A stretch of DNA of 64,000 nucleotides from Bradyrhizobium sp. CCGUVB1N3 (GCF_024199925.1 NZ_JANADR010000001.1:1922001-1986000), one strand, 5' to 3'. Positions 17,046 to 26,056 are shown, counted from the stretch's first letter. Notes: a model not told the origin generated them from the letters alone. Made by a program: numbers and translations.

Positions 17046-18466
17046 CTACACCACTGCGTTCTGCCGGGCCGCCTCCCGGAACCACTCGGCGCTCAGCTTC
17101 GGGATACGCTCCAACGTGTCGAAGTTGACGTAGATCAGCCCGAACCGGTTGCCGAAGCCGTCAATCCACTCGAAATTGTCCTGCGCGCTCCAGAGGAAGT
17201 ACCCATCGACCGGCACGCCCTCCGAGGTCGCCCGCTGGAGTTGGCCCAAACAAGCGCGCAGGAACATCACCCGGTCCGAGTCGTACACCCTGCCGTCCTC
17301 GGCAACCACGTCGGACGCTGCGCAGCCGTTCTCGGTGATGAAGATGGACCGCGCGCCCCAGATCTTCTGCATATGGCGTGACGCCCAGTACATGACCTCC
17401 GGGTCGAGGACATGCCACGACGACTGCATCTTTGGATGGGAGGCGTTAAGCGGGATGTCCCGGTAGCCCGGCGGCTCGTCGGACGGCTCTACGTACCAAC
17501 GGGGCTTGTAGACGTTGATGCCGACGAAATCGAGCGGCGAGGCGATCGTCTTCAGCTCCTCCTCGGTGAACTTGGGAGCCCCGCCGCCGGGCTCGGCCAG
17601 ATACGCCTCGGTGTACCGCCCCTCGAGCATGACCGTCGTGAAGCCGGCGTTGCGCTCGCGCGTCACCGTCTCCGCGGCCTTTACGTACGCGGGCTCATCG
17701 ATGACCGGGACCGCGACGCTGAGGTTTTCCGCGAAGCCGACCTTTGTGCCGGCCGGCGAGCGGGCCCGGATCGCCTGGACAGCGAGGCCGTGCCCGAGCA
17801 CGGCGTGATGCCGGACCTGCTTCAGTTCGGAATCGGAGAGAGAGAGAGCCCGGGCGCACCGCCAAGGCGGACCTTCTTCCCGCCGCCAACGTCGACGTCG
17901 ATAACCTGGTAGCCGCCCTCTACGAACGAGCGGAACTCGTTGATCGTGAAGTAGTGCTTCACACGGTCGCCAAGCTGCTCGGCCACGTAGCCGGCGTAGT
18001 CAGCGAATACTTTCGCCGTCTGTTTGGACCGCCAGCCGCCGTACTTGTCTTGCAGCGTCTGCGGCAGGTCCCAGTGGTAGAGCGTGGCGAACGGCTCGAT
18101 TCCCGCGCCGAGCAGCTCGTCGACGAGGCGTTTGTAGAAGTCGAGCCCCTTCTGGTTGTGCTGGCCGGTGCCTTCAGGGAAGATCCGCGGCCAGGCGATC
18201 GAGAACCGGTACGCCTTGACGCCGATCGATTTCATCAGCGCTACGTCTTCCTTGTACCGGTGGTAGTGGTCGTTCGCGACGTCGCCGTTGTCGTCGTTCT
18301 TGATGTTGCCGGGCGTGTGCGCAAACGTGTCCCAGATCGACATGCCCTTGCCATCGTCGTTCCATGCTCCCTCGATCTGGTACGACGACGTGGCGACGCC
18401 CCAGTAGAACCCGTCAGGGAAGCGGCGGCCGATGGAAGCGGGCGACTTGGCTGCTATGGCGTTCAT
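17046..18466 (-). pseudogene. GH1 beta-glucosidase, frameshifted at a CT dinucleotide repeat
   Basis: Family 1 glycoside hydrolase (retaining beta-glucosidase or related) in two frames. The 5' part (18466 to 17822) carries [16 protein letters not shown], the YHWDLPQ motif and the acid/base glutamate in FTINEF, where classical enzymes have NEP. The 3' part (from about 17850 to 17046) carries the nucleophile motif ITENG and the SAQDNFEW aglycone-site segment. The break falls in (CT)6 of the coding strand (17837-17848 on the plus strand). Removing one CT joins [10 protein letters not shown] in frame and restores a normal protein of about 470 residues. It may be a decayed gene, a phase-variable gene or a sequencing error. 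Confidence 0.92.
17837..17848. repeat. (AG)6 microsatellite inside GH1
   Basis: Six AG units on the plus strand (CT on the coding strand). The GH1 frame breaks exactly here; five units would give an intact protein. Confidence 0.9.
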
Positions 18467-18834
18467 TGACGGACCCTCCGTTTTTCCAAGCTATCCCGAG
18501 GTGATCAAACGGTTCTCTTACGAATCCAACATCGTGACAGAGCGAGCGCTCCTCGCCTTCGTGACGAGCAGTTTTCCGATTCTGGTGAGCTTGGCACTGG
18601 ACGGTAATGTCGTTCGAACTGCCCGCGCTCATCACTACCGAACGGCTCGATGACGACGTCGCCGGAGAACCCAGTGTGCGGGCCAGCAGGCTCATCTCCT
18701 CGTCGAGGAAGTGCAGCCGCCGCTCCTCGCTCTTTCAATATCCGGCACCGGCCAGCTTCCAAATATGCGTGCGTAGGCGCGAAAGTGCGGGACCAACTTG
18801 CCCGACAGATAAATAGGGTGCCGCACAGCGGTTT
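18467..18834. other. Upstream region of GH1, no identifiable gene
   Basis: About 370 bases 5' of GH1. A minus-strand stretch (roughly 18530-18760) has coding-like composition, but its frames are interrupted and match nothing I recognise. It may hold the promoter of the leftward operon and a gene remnant. Confidence 0.35.
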
Positions 18835-18848
18835 TTGACCTAGATCAA
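18835..18848. promoter_or_regulatory. FNR/FixK-type box
   Basis: TTGACCTAGATCAA, a full match to TTGA-N6-TCAA, the binding site of FNR/FixK2-class regulators that control microaerobic genes in Bradyrhizobium. It lies 216 bases before the apparent original GH3 start (19051) and about 370 bases from GH1. No other oxygen-regulated gene is close. Confidence 0.55.
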
Positions 18849-19050
18849 GGGTAGTCCGCGTCAGGTCTCCATAAGTTCTTCACGGCTGTCGCGGTAACGC
18901 TGTGATGTCATTCAGCATTGAAGCGTGCTTTGGCTGCGCTCCGCACCGTGCCTAACGAAGTGTCGAAAATCTGAAAGGCCGAGGCCTCCGTCGCACGAGC
19001 AGACACTGAGGGCACGCCGGCCGTGTGGGCGATCAAGGGAGGAATGGGCA

Positions 19051-19161
19051 ATGATTGCGCACTTCACCCGGCGCGGGGTTGCAAAGCTAGGCGGCTAAGC
19101 AGCGTTTGCGAATTCCAGCGACGGCCCCGCCGTCGCACAAACAACCTCGCCGAGGCCAGCC
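19051..19161 (+). pseudogene. Interrupted export leader of the GH3 enzyme
   Basis: ATG 19051 is preceded by GGGAGGA and is exactly in frame with the GH3 gene (37 codons upstream of 19162). It encodes MIAHFTRRGVAKLGG, then a TAA stop at 19096-19098, then AAFANSSDGPAVAQ and on into GH3. Without the stop this reads as a twin-arginine (Tat) signal peptide ending near AVAQ. The leader thus appears to be broken by a single nonsense codon. Confidence 0.7.
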
Positions 19162-21291
19162 ATGTCATCACCCGATGAGCGCGCGCGCGAAACGGAACAG
19201 AAGTTGACCGATGACGAGCGGTTCTCGCTCATCGTCAGCCTCGTCGGAGCCGTTCCTTCCATTGGCGTTCCTCGTGACAGGCGCATTCCTGAAGCCGTCA
19301 AGAACATGAGTGCAGGCTATACGCCCGGAGTTCCGCGGCTGGGCATTCCGGCGCTACAGTCGAGCGACGCCAGCATGGGCGTCACCAACCCAGGCTATCG
19401 GCCCGACGACAAGGGCGCGACAGCGTTCCCGGCGTCCATTGTGGTCGGCTCGACCTTCAATCCGCAGCTCGCACGTTATGGCGGCGCCGCAATCGGCCGC
19501 GAGGCGCGGATGCGAGGGTTCAACATCATGCTCGCCGGCGGGATCAACCTCGCTCGCGATGTCCGCAATGGCCGGAACTTCGAATACTACTCCGAGGATC
19601 CGTGGGTGAGCGCAGTATTCGGCGCGGAAGCCGTCAACGGCATTCAGGCTGAGGGTGTCATCTCGACTCTCAAGCACTTCACACTGAACTGCAACGAGAC
19701 CAACCGCCACTGGCTCGATGCCGTTATCGATCCCGTCGCGCATCGCGAGTCCGATCTGCTCGCGTTCCAGATCGCGATCGAGCGCTCGCAGCCTGGCTCG
19801 ATCATGAGCGGGTACAACAAGGTCAATGGCTTTTACCTCAGCGGAAACCATCACTTGCTGAATGAAGTGCTCAAAGGCGCCTGGGGCTACAGGGGCTACG
19901 TGATGTCGGATTGGGGCGCGGTGCCCGAATGGGATTACGCGCTCAACGGACTCGACCAGGAATCCGGGATCCAGATGGATGTCAAGCAGTGGGGCGCCGA
20001 GGCGTTCACCGACCGGCTGAGGAAAGCTTACGCCGAGGGGAAACTGCCGAAGGAGCGCCTCTCCGATATGGTGCGCCGCATCCTGCGCTCAGCCTACGCG
20101 GTGGGCATCGACAAGTGGGGCGCTGCGCCCGCAGTCGACATTGGCAAGCACAACGAAATCGCGCTTGAAATCGCCCGGCAGGGCATCGTCTTGCTGACGA
20201 ACGACGGCGCGCTGCCGCTCGCCACGGACAGGCCGCTAAAGATCGGCGTTGTCGGCGGCTATGCGCAATTGGGTGTGCCGAGTGGCACCGGTTCAGGAGC
20301 CGTTCTTCCGGTAGGCGGCTTTGCAGCAACCGTAAACATCGGAGGCGCACACGGCGTGATGGGAAACATACGCAACCTGTTCCTCCTGCCATCGTCGCCG
20401 CTCGCCGAGCTAAAGAAGCTCTTGCCGCAGGCTCAGATCGAGTTCGACGGAGGGTACACGCCGGCGGAGTCGGCCTTGCTGGCGGGGCGATCCGACGTGG
20501 TCATCGCATTCGGGATTCGGGTTGAGGGCGAAGCGTTCGACCTCCCCGACCTTTCCTTGCCGTGGGGCCAGGACGCGATCATCGATGCGGTCGCGACCGC
20601 CAACCCCAACACCATAGTTGTGCTGGAAACCGGCAACCCGGTGTCCATGCCGTGGCGCGACAAGGTCAAGGCTATAATTCAGGCCTGGTATCCCGGGCAG
20701 GCGGGCGGGCAGGCCATTGCCGAGGTGTTGACCGGCAAGGTCAATCCCTCGGGAAGGCTGCCGATCACCTTTCCGGCGAGCCTTGTCCAAACGCCGCGGC
20801 CGGAGCTATCCGGCATCGCGACTCCCTGGGGAACGCCAACGACGATCCGCTACGACGAGGGCGCGGAGGTTGGCTATCGCTGGTACGCGCACAAAGGCGT
20901 CGCGCCGCTCTACGCTTTCGGCCACGGTCTGAGCTATACGACGTTCTCCTATGGCGATTTGAATGTGAGTGGCGGCGAAACCGTCACCGCCATGTTGACC
21001 GTGACCAATACTGGTCAACATGAAGGCGCCGATGTGCCGCAGGTTTATCTGACCGAAGCTGCGGGCTACAAACGCATGCGGCTCCTCGGGTTCGACCGTG
21101 TCGTCCTGAAGCCAGGCGAATCGAAGCGCGTGACCATCACCGCCGATCCGCGCCTCCTCGCCCGCTTCGATGACAGTGCCGGCCGCTGGCGCATCGCCGC
21201 TGGCACCTATCGTATTGCAGTCGGCAAATCGGCCGAAGATCTGCCGCTGAACGCCGACACCCGATTGGATACGCGGCTGTTTGGGTCGTGA
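19162..21291 (+). CDS. GH3 family beta-glucosidase/glycosidase
   Basis: 709-residue family 3 glycoside hydrolase that removes terminal beta-linked sugars. The (beta/alpha)8 domain carries the nucleophile D250 in YVMSDWGA, the KHF...N substrate-binding segment near 171 and RNGRNFEYYSEDP near 137. The alpha/beta sandwich domain follows (RSDVVIAFGIRVEGE). A C-terminal fibronectin-III-like domain ends the protein (LTVTNTGQHEGADVPQVYL). From ATG 19162 the protein would be leaderless and cytoplasmic. The natural start seems to be 19051, but that frame is stopped at codon 16. ATG 19162 lacks a good ribosome site, so expression is doubtful. Confidence 0.85.
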   Translation: MSSPDERARETEQKLTDDERFSLIVSLVGAVPSIGVPRDRRIPEAVKNMSAGYTPGVPRLGIPALQSSDASMGVTNPGYRPDDKGATAFPASIVVGSTFNPQLARYGGAAIGREARMRGFNIMLAGGINLARDVRNGRNFEYYSEDPWVSAVFGAEAVNGIQAEGVISTLKHFTLNCNETNRHWLDAVIDPVAHRESDLLAFQIAIERSQPGSIMSGYNKVNGFYLSGNHHLLNEVLKGAWGYRGYVMSDWGAVPEWDYALNGLDQESGIQMDVKQWGAEAFTDRLRKAYAEGKLPKERLSDMVRRILRSAYAVGIDKWGAAPAVDIGKHNEIALEIARQGIVLLTNDGALPLATDRPLKIGVVGGYAQLGVPSGTGSGAVLPVGGFAATVNIGGAHGVMGNIRNLFLLPSSPLAELKKLLPQAQIEFDGGYTPAESALLAGRSDVVIAFGIRVEGEAFDLPDLSLPWGQDAIIDAVATANPNTIVVLETGNPVSMPWRDKVKAIIQAWYPGQAGGQAIAEVLTGKVNPSGRLPITFPASLVQTPRPELSGIATPWGTPTTIRYDEGAEVGYRWYAHKGVAPLYAFGHGLSYTTFSYGDLNVSGGETVTAMLTVTNTGQHEGADVPQVYLTEAAGYKRMRLLGFDRVVLKPGESKRVTITADPRLLARFDDSAGRWRIAAGTYRIAVGKSAEDLPLNADTRLDTRLFGS

Positions 21292-21342
21292 CGCGAAACG
21301 GCTCGCGTCTGACTCGGTGAAGGGGCTTGAGTCCGCTCCGGG

Positions 21343-22056
21343 TCATTTTCGACGGATGCAGCGGGCGTCATCGGCTGGTTGAAGTCCGCTTTGCCCCGAA
21401 AGCGCCGAAGCGGGGACAGGTCGGGAGCGTTGCGTTTGGCCGCCTTGTTGCGAACTACCTTGCCTTCGTCCAGTTGCAGCGATCGGCTATGGCTGGCTAC
21501 GCGCCAATGAGTCACGTCCGCTGCACGAGGTGAGCATAGGCCTCCACCCGCATGCCGTAGGTCCAGGCGACCGCTTCGCGCGCGGTGCGCAGATTGGCCG
21601 GCACCTGGAGGAAGAAATGCCGGCGCGTGCCGTCCGGCTCGGGCGTGGCGTTGACGACCTCCACCGCGGCCCAGGCGTCCGCGGCGAGCCAGTTCCGCCG
21701 CCACAGGATTCCGGTCTCGTCCTCGGCGATGCAGGTCGCGCCGCCGAGCGCGACGTAACGTTCCGGCGTCATGATCTCGATCATGCAGCGGCGGACCTGG
21801 ACGTCGATCTGCTCGTCGATCGCGGCCAGCGTGATCCGGTCCTTGTGCTCGATGATCCAGCGCGGCACCTCCACCCCGCGCCAGGCCCAGATCGACCAGC
21901 CGTCCGGATAGCGCAGCGCCGGACCGCTGGCGTGATGCAACCGGTCGCGCGTGTCGCCGCACAACAGATTCGGTCGCTCGACGAGCCAGCAGGTGCGTTC
22001 ATGCGGCTGTAGCCAGCCGACACTGGTGGCGAGCAGCATCAGGCCGCGCAGCGGCT
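21343..22056 (-). repeat. Direct repeat B, copy 2 (intact gene end)
   Basis: Covers the 3' half of the intact DUF6745 gene and about 170 bases beyond its stop. It is homologous to 14247-14956, and the homology ends inside the gene near GCGGCTCGGTCTCGG. Confidence 0.9.
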
Positions 22057-22639
22057 CGGTCTCGGCACGCAAGCCCAGCACCTCGCGGAGATAATCGTAA
22101 GCGCCAAGCCACGAAAGATCATGCGGCCCCGCTGCACAGGACGAAAAACTCCGCGGGGCAAGCATCGCCTGGAGCACGCCGGACCATGACAGGCCATGGC
22201 GGCGGAGATGGCCCAGCACGGACAGCGTCTGCTCAGGCACGCTCTGCGTCACCGCCTCGGCCGCAGCGGCGACCAGCGAGTCAGCGGGATTGACCGCGCT
22301 ATCGATCGCGGCAAGCAGCTTCCGCTGCACACGCGTCTCAACCACTGAATCTACGCGCCGACGAAGACGATCGACGAGACGGAAGCGCACATTGGGGCCA
22401 TCCTCGCGCAACATCCTGTGAGCTGGCTCGGCCAACGCCAGCGGGCCGTCGCACCAGACGATGCGCGCCGGCAGCGCAAGTCCTGCGGCACGATAGGCAA
22501 GCTGCACTGCCTGCTCCGCCGCGCCGCGATCGGCAGGCGCAGTCGATCGGCGAACGGCAGCCCACCGCACACCGTAATCCGCAAGCGCCGCCGTCTGCTC
22601 CGCCGTCAGCGCCTGTCTAGTCGGCAATGACGCGCGCAT
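21512..22639 (-). CDS. DUF6745 protein
   Basis: 375 residues (from ATG 22639; a further in-frame start at 22651 is possible). The C-terminal half has the DUF6745 pattern: a His/Ala-rich start (HHASGPALRYPDGW), then SIWAWRGVEVPRWII, IMTPERYVALGGA and an aspartate/arginine-rich end. No catalytic motif is known for the family. It overlaps the end of the small gene upstream by about 23 bases, so the two are translated together. A 3' copy lies at 14408-14956. The gene is the right border of the duplicated segment. Confidence 0.8.
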   Translation of the reverse strand: MRASLPTRQALTAEQTAALADYGVRWAAVRRSTAPADRGAAEQAVQLAYRAAGLALPARIVWCDGPLALAEPAHRMLREDGPNVRFRLVDRLRRRVDSVVETRVQRKLLAAIDSAVNPADSLVAAAAEAVTQSVPEQTLSVLGHLRRHGLSWSGVLQAMLAPRSFSSCAAGPHDLSWLGAYDYLREVLGLRAETEPLRGLMLLATSVGWLQPHERTCWLVERPNLLCGDTRDRLHHASGPALRYPDGWSIWAWRGVEVPRWIIEHKDRITLAAIDEQIDVQVRRCMIEIMTPERYVALGGATCIAEDETGILWRRNWLAADAWAAVEVVNATPEPDGTRRHFFLQVPANLRTAREAVAWTYGMRVEAYAHLVQRT

Positions 22640-22961
22640 CGCGTGGCCCAAGCTCGCGCTGGCGGCGCACCCGGTAGGTCCCTCGCGGCAGCGTCAGCGG
22701 CGCATGTTCCTCATGCGTCACCCGCGCATAGGCTGCACCGATCAGGAGATGCCCGATATAGAGTCCGGCCGGAATGTCGCGCGCCAGATCATCGTCGCGA
22801 AACAGCGTCACGCGCTCGCGGATCGCATGACAATGTCCGGTCGCCTCGCCCTCCAGCAGGACCAGCGGCATGCCCTCGGCAGTTTCGGCGAGCGTTCCCG
22901 ATGGCGCCACATCGGGTACCCGCTCGATCAGCAGGTCACCTTGCGCAAAGATCTCGGTCAT
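22617..22961 (-). CDS. Small partner protein of the DUF6745 gene
   Basis: 114-residue soluble protein of unknown function, beta-rich, with a conserved His pattern (GEATGHCHAI and THEEHAPLTLPRGTY) that could bind metal or a cofactor. GAGGGAACG precedes the ATG. It is first in a two-gene unit with the overlapping DUF6745 gene; proteins of this type are commonly found next to DUF6745. Role not known. Confidence 0.75.
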   Translation of the reverse strand: MTEIFAQGDLLIERVPDVAPSGTLAETAEGMPLVLLEGEATGHCHAIRERVTLFRDDDLARDIPAGLYIGHLLIGAAYARVTHEEHAPLTLPRGTYRVRRQRELGPRDARVIAD

Positions 22962-23036
22962 CGTTCCCTCTCCCGTGCCGGTGCATCCGCGGCCAGCGCG
23001 GATGCCCGGATTGGCTTCACCATTGGTATCGTTGAT

Positions 23037-24428
23037 CTAGTGCACGACCTCCCCATGCAGTGCGAGGTCGAGACCGTCGCGCTCCATATCCTCCGACACC
23101 CGCAAGCCGACGAACAGCTTGACCACATAGAGGATGATCAGGCTGACGACGGCGTCGTAGACGAACACCGTGGCGACGCCGATGCACTGGTTGATGAACT
23201 GGCCCGGATTGCCTTCCAGCGCGCCCGCGGTGCCGCCATATTGCTCGACAGCGAAGATACCGGTGAGCAGCGCGCCGACGATGCCGCCGACGGCGTGAAC
23301 GCCGAAGCAATCGAGCGCATCGTCGTAGCTGAACATGGCCTTCAGCCCGGTACATCCCCAGTAGCAGAGCACGCCGGCTGCGATGCCGATCACGAAGGCG
23401 CCGATCGGGCCGACGAAGCCGGACGCGGGCGTGATGGCGACGAGGCCTGCGACCGCGCCCGAGCAGATGCCGACGACCGTCGGCTTGCCCTTGAGCGACC
23501 ACTCGACCAGCATCCAGGTGAAGCCTGCGACCGCCGTTGCGATCTGCGTCACCAGCATCGCCATGCCGGCCTGCATGCCCGCCGTCACCGCGGAACCCGC
23601 ATTGAAGCCGAACCAGCCGACCCAGAGCAGCGAGGCGCCGATGAAGGTGAGCACCATGTTATGGGCCGGTCCCGTCTCCTTGCGCTTGCCGAGCATGATG
23701 GCGCACATCAGGCCCGCCACGCCGGCGTTGATATGCACGACGGTCCCGCCGGCGAAATCCAGCACCTTGACCCAGGCGGCGTCGTTGCCGGAGGCGAAGA
23801 TCCCGTCGGGGCCCCACACCCAATGCGCGACCGGCGCGTAGACGAAGATCGCCCACAGGCCGATGAACCAGAGCATCGCGGAGAATTTCATCCGCTCGGC
23901 AAAGGCTCCGGCGATCAGCGCCGGCGTGATGATGGCAAACGTCATCTGGAAGCAGATGTAGACGCTCTCAGGAATCGTTGCCGCGAGCGGATTGGGATTG
24001 CCGATGCCGCCCTTGCCGATGTCGCTCAGGATGTCCTTGAGGAACATGCGGTCCAACCCGCCGATGAACGGCGTGCCGGCGCGGAAGGCCAGGCTGTAGG
24101 TCACGATCGCGAACAGGATCGTGACGAGGCACGTCACCGCAAAGCTCGTCATCACGGTGTCGCCGACGTTCTTCTTGCGCACCATGCCGCCATAGAACAG
24201 CCCAAGCCCCGGGACCGTCATCATCAGCACCAGTGCGACGGAGGTGAGCATCCAGGCGGTGTCGCCAGGATTAGGCGTGCACCTCTCGAGGATCTTGCCG
24301 CCGCAAGCCGGCGGCGCCGCGTCCTCGGCAAGAGCAAAATCGCCGAGGGCGAGGTAGAGCAGCGCAATTCCCAGCAACGCGACCAGCAATGTCACGAGCC
24401 TTTGGCGCGTGGATGTTCTCGATTCCAT
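23037..24428 (-). CDS. amt: Ammonium transporter
   Basis: 463-residue Amt/Rh channel. After a cleavable-looking N-terminus (LLVALLGIALLYLALGDFALAE) and a Cys-containing loop come eleven helices. The twin pore histidines are in GGTVVHINAGVAG and DCFGVHAVGGIVG, and AFAERMKFSAMLWF is the usual signature. ATG 24428 is preferred because GGGAGG lies 6 bases before it; ATG 24434 directly abuts that site. No glnK is adjacent, unlike the common glnK-amtB pair, so regulation must be by an unlinked PII protein. No sigma54 promoter was found upstream by eye. Confidence 0.95.
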   Translation of the reverse strand: MESRTSTRQRLVTLLVALLGIALLYLALGDFALAEDAAPPACGGKILERCTPNPGDTAWMLTSVALVLMMTVPGLGLFYGGMVRKKNVGDTVMTSFAVTCLVTILFAIVTYSLAFRAGTPFIGGLDRMFLKDILSDIGKGGIGNPNPLAATIPESVYICFQMTFAIITPALIAGAFAERMKFSAMLWFIGLWAIFVYAPVAHWVWGPDGIFASGNDAAWVKVLDFAGGTVVHINAGVAGLMCAIMLGKRKETGPAHNMVLTFIGASLLWVGWFGFNAGSAVTAGMQAGMAMLVTQIATAVAGFTWMLVEWSLKGKPTVVGICSGAVAGLVAITPASGFVGPIGAFVIGIAAGVLCYWGCTGLKAMFSYDDALDCFGVHAVGGIVGALLTGIFAVEQYGGTAGALEGNPGQFINQCIGVATVFVYDAVVSLIILYVVKLFVGLRVSEDMERDGLDLALHGEVVH

Positions 24429-24829
24429 CGTCATCCTCCCAAGTCGCAAGAGATGTCTTCCGGCGATTGCCTTGACTGGAACCCGCGACACGAACGTTCG
24501 CGCCGGCGCGATTGGGCCAGCGTGATCAGCTCGGATTTTCGGGACACAATGATCGCGGCTCGGCGCGATGAGGTCGTCGAGTGTCGATGGCTGGAGACTG
24601 GCAACGACCAGCCTCATGGCTTATCGGCCTTTCCCTTGTCGCCAGATCGGAAAGCGTCAGAGACGGTTCCAATTCCTGGTCAAGGAGAAGCAAAATTCAC
24701 GCCATTGACGCTTCTCGCTCAACCCACTGAACGCGCATCGATTCCAATTTGCTGCTGTGCGACAAGCGTCACGCGCGCTGCTTCACGCAGAAGCGCTTCG
24801 CCCAACGAATGAGCAGAGGCCGACGATGC
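24429..24829. other. Gap between amt and the MFS gene
   Basis: About 400 bases containing the leftward promoter of amt. No gene, clear hairpin or regulator box was seen. Confidence 0.4.
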
Positions 24830-26056
24830 CTACGCCGTCTGCAACAGCGGCGGCGCCGTCGGGCGGATCAGCGCGAAGGCGATCTGCACGATACCCGCGG
24901 CAAGTCCCACCGCGACGCCGATCCGCCAGGCCATGTTGTAGGAACCCAGCGCGTCATAGATCAGCCCGCCGCCATAGGCGCCGACGAAGCTGCCGATCTG
25001 GTGGCTCATGAAGGCCAGCCCCTGGATCATCGCCTGCCATTGCAGGCCAAACATCTCGGCCACAGCGCCGGCGACGAGCGGGCCGACGCCGAGCCACAAA
25101 AATCCCATCAGAGCGCCGAACACGAGCGTCGAGGCCTCAGTCGGCGGCAGCATGAAGTACCAGGCGAGCACCAGCGAGCGCGCAACGTAGATGCCGCCCA
25201 GGAGCGCGAGCTTGTTCCAGCGCTGGCCGGCCCAACCGAAGAACAGCGAGCCCAGCACGTTGAAGCCGCCGATCACGCCGAGCGTCTTGGCGCTCAGCAT
25301 CGGGTCCATGCCACAGATCTGAAGGTAGGACGGCAGGTGCGTGGTGATGAAGACGAGTTGCATGCCGCAGACGAAATAGGCGGCGGTCATGACCGAGAAG
25401 GATGCGTTGCTGAACGCGGTCACGGTCGCCGTCGTTGCCGAGACGTCACCGAGGCCCTTCGTCCTGGGCAGCGGGATGCGATCGATGCGCCCGGCGAACC
25501 AGGCCGCCGGCAGCATCAAGAGCGACAGCAGCACGAAACCGGCGAGCCCGATCCGCCAGCCATAGCCTTCTGCGAGCACCTGTCCGATCGGCGCCGACAA
25601 CAGCGCGCCGAGCGAGCCCGCGGCCGAGACCATGCCGAGCACCGTCGAACGCACGCTTTCAGGCGCCGCTCGCGCGGCGACCGACATCGCCATCGCAGCC
25701 GCCGTGCAGGCGAGCGAGGTGCCGATCAGCACCCCTGCCCCCAGCATCACGAAAATCATGCCCTGGGCACTTGCCATCAGCGCAAGGCCGACGATGTAGA
25801 GCAGCGCGCCGGCCATCATGATCACGCGAAAGCCGTGGCGCACGGTGAGCGCGCCGGCGAGCGGTTGCAGGAAGCCCCAGGCGAGGTTTTGCACGGCGAT
25901 CGCGAGGGTGAAGTCGGTGACGGAGATGCCGACGTCGTGGGTCAGGGGCTGAAGGAAGATGCCGAGCGACTGGCGCAGGCCCATGCTCAGCGTCAGCATC
26001 AGCGAGGCGCCGATCAGGATCGGGAGCGTCGGACGGAGCGCTTGCAGCAGCGGCAT
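24830..26056 (-). CDS. MFS transporter
   Basis: 408-residue major facilitator with twelve hydrophobic helices and a short N-terminus. The start MPLLQALRPTLPILIGASLML and the loop GALTVRHGFRVIM (motif-A-like) resemble oxalate/formate-antiporter-like MFS proteins. GGGAGAA precedes ATG 26056. It is divergent from a TetR regulator, with a palindromic operator in the 146-base gap, so it is very likely the efflux or uptake target of that regulator. The ligand cannot be inferred. Confidence 0.88.
   Translation of the reverse strand: MPLLQALRPTLPILIGASLMLTLSMGLRQSLGIFLQPLTHDVGISVTDFTLAIAVQNLAWGFLQPLAGALTVRHGFRVIMMAGALLYIVGLALMASAQGMIFVMLGAGVLIGTSLACTAAAMAMSVAARAAPESVRSTVLGMVSAAGSLGALLSAPIGQVLAEGYGWRIGLAGFVLLSLLMLPAAWFAGRIDRIPLPRTKGLGDVSATTATVTAFSNASFSVMTAAYFVCGMQLVFITTHLPSYLQICGMDPMLSAKTLGVIGGFNVLGSLFFGWAGQRWNKLALLGGIYVARSLVLAWYFMLPPTEASTLVFGALMGFLWLGVGPLVAGAVAEMFGLQWQAMIQGLAFMSHQIGSFVGAYGGGLIYDALGSYNMAWRIGVAVGLAAGIVQIAFALIRPTAPPLLQTA

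Noticed and set aside
24429..24560. Possible sigma54 promoter upstream of amt
   Set aside because: The best GCAA-N5-GT match lacks the conserved GTGCCA half; not convincing.
22704..24812. Long plus-strand open frame opposite amt
   Set aside because: Low-complexity Arg/Asp/His translation typical of antisense shadows; amt on the other strand is unmistakable.
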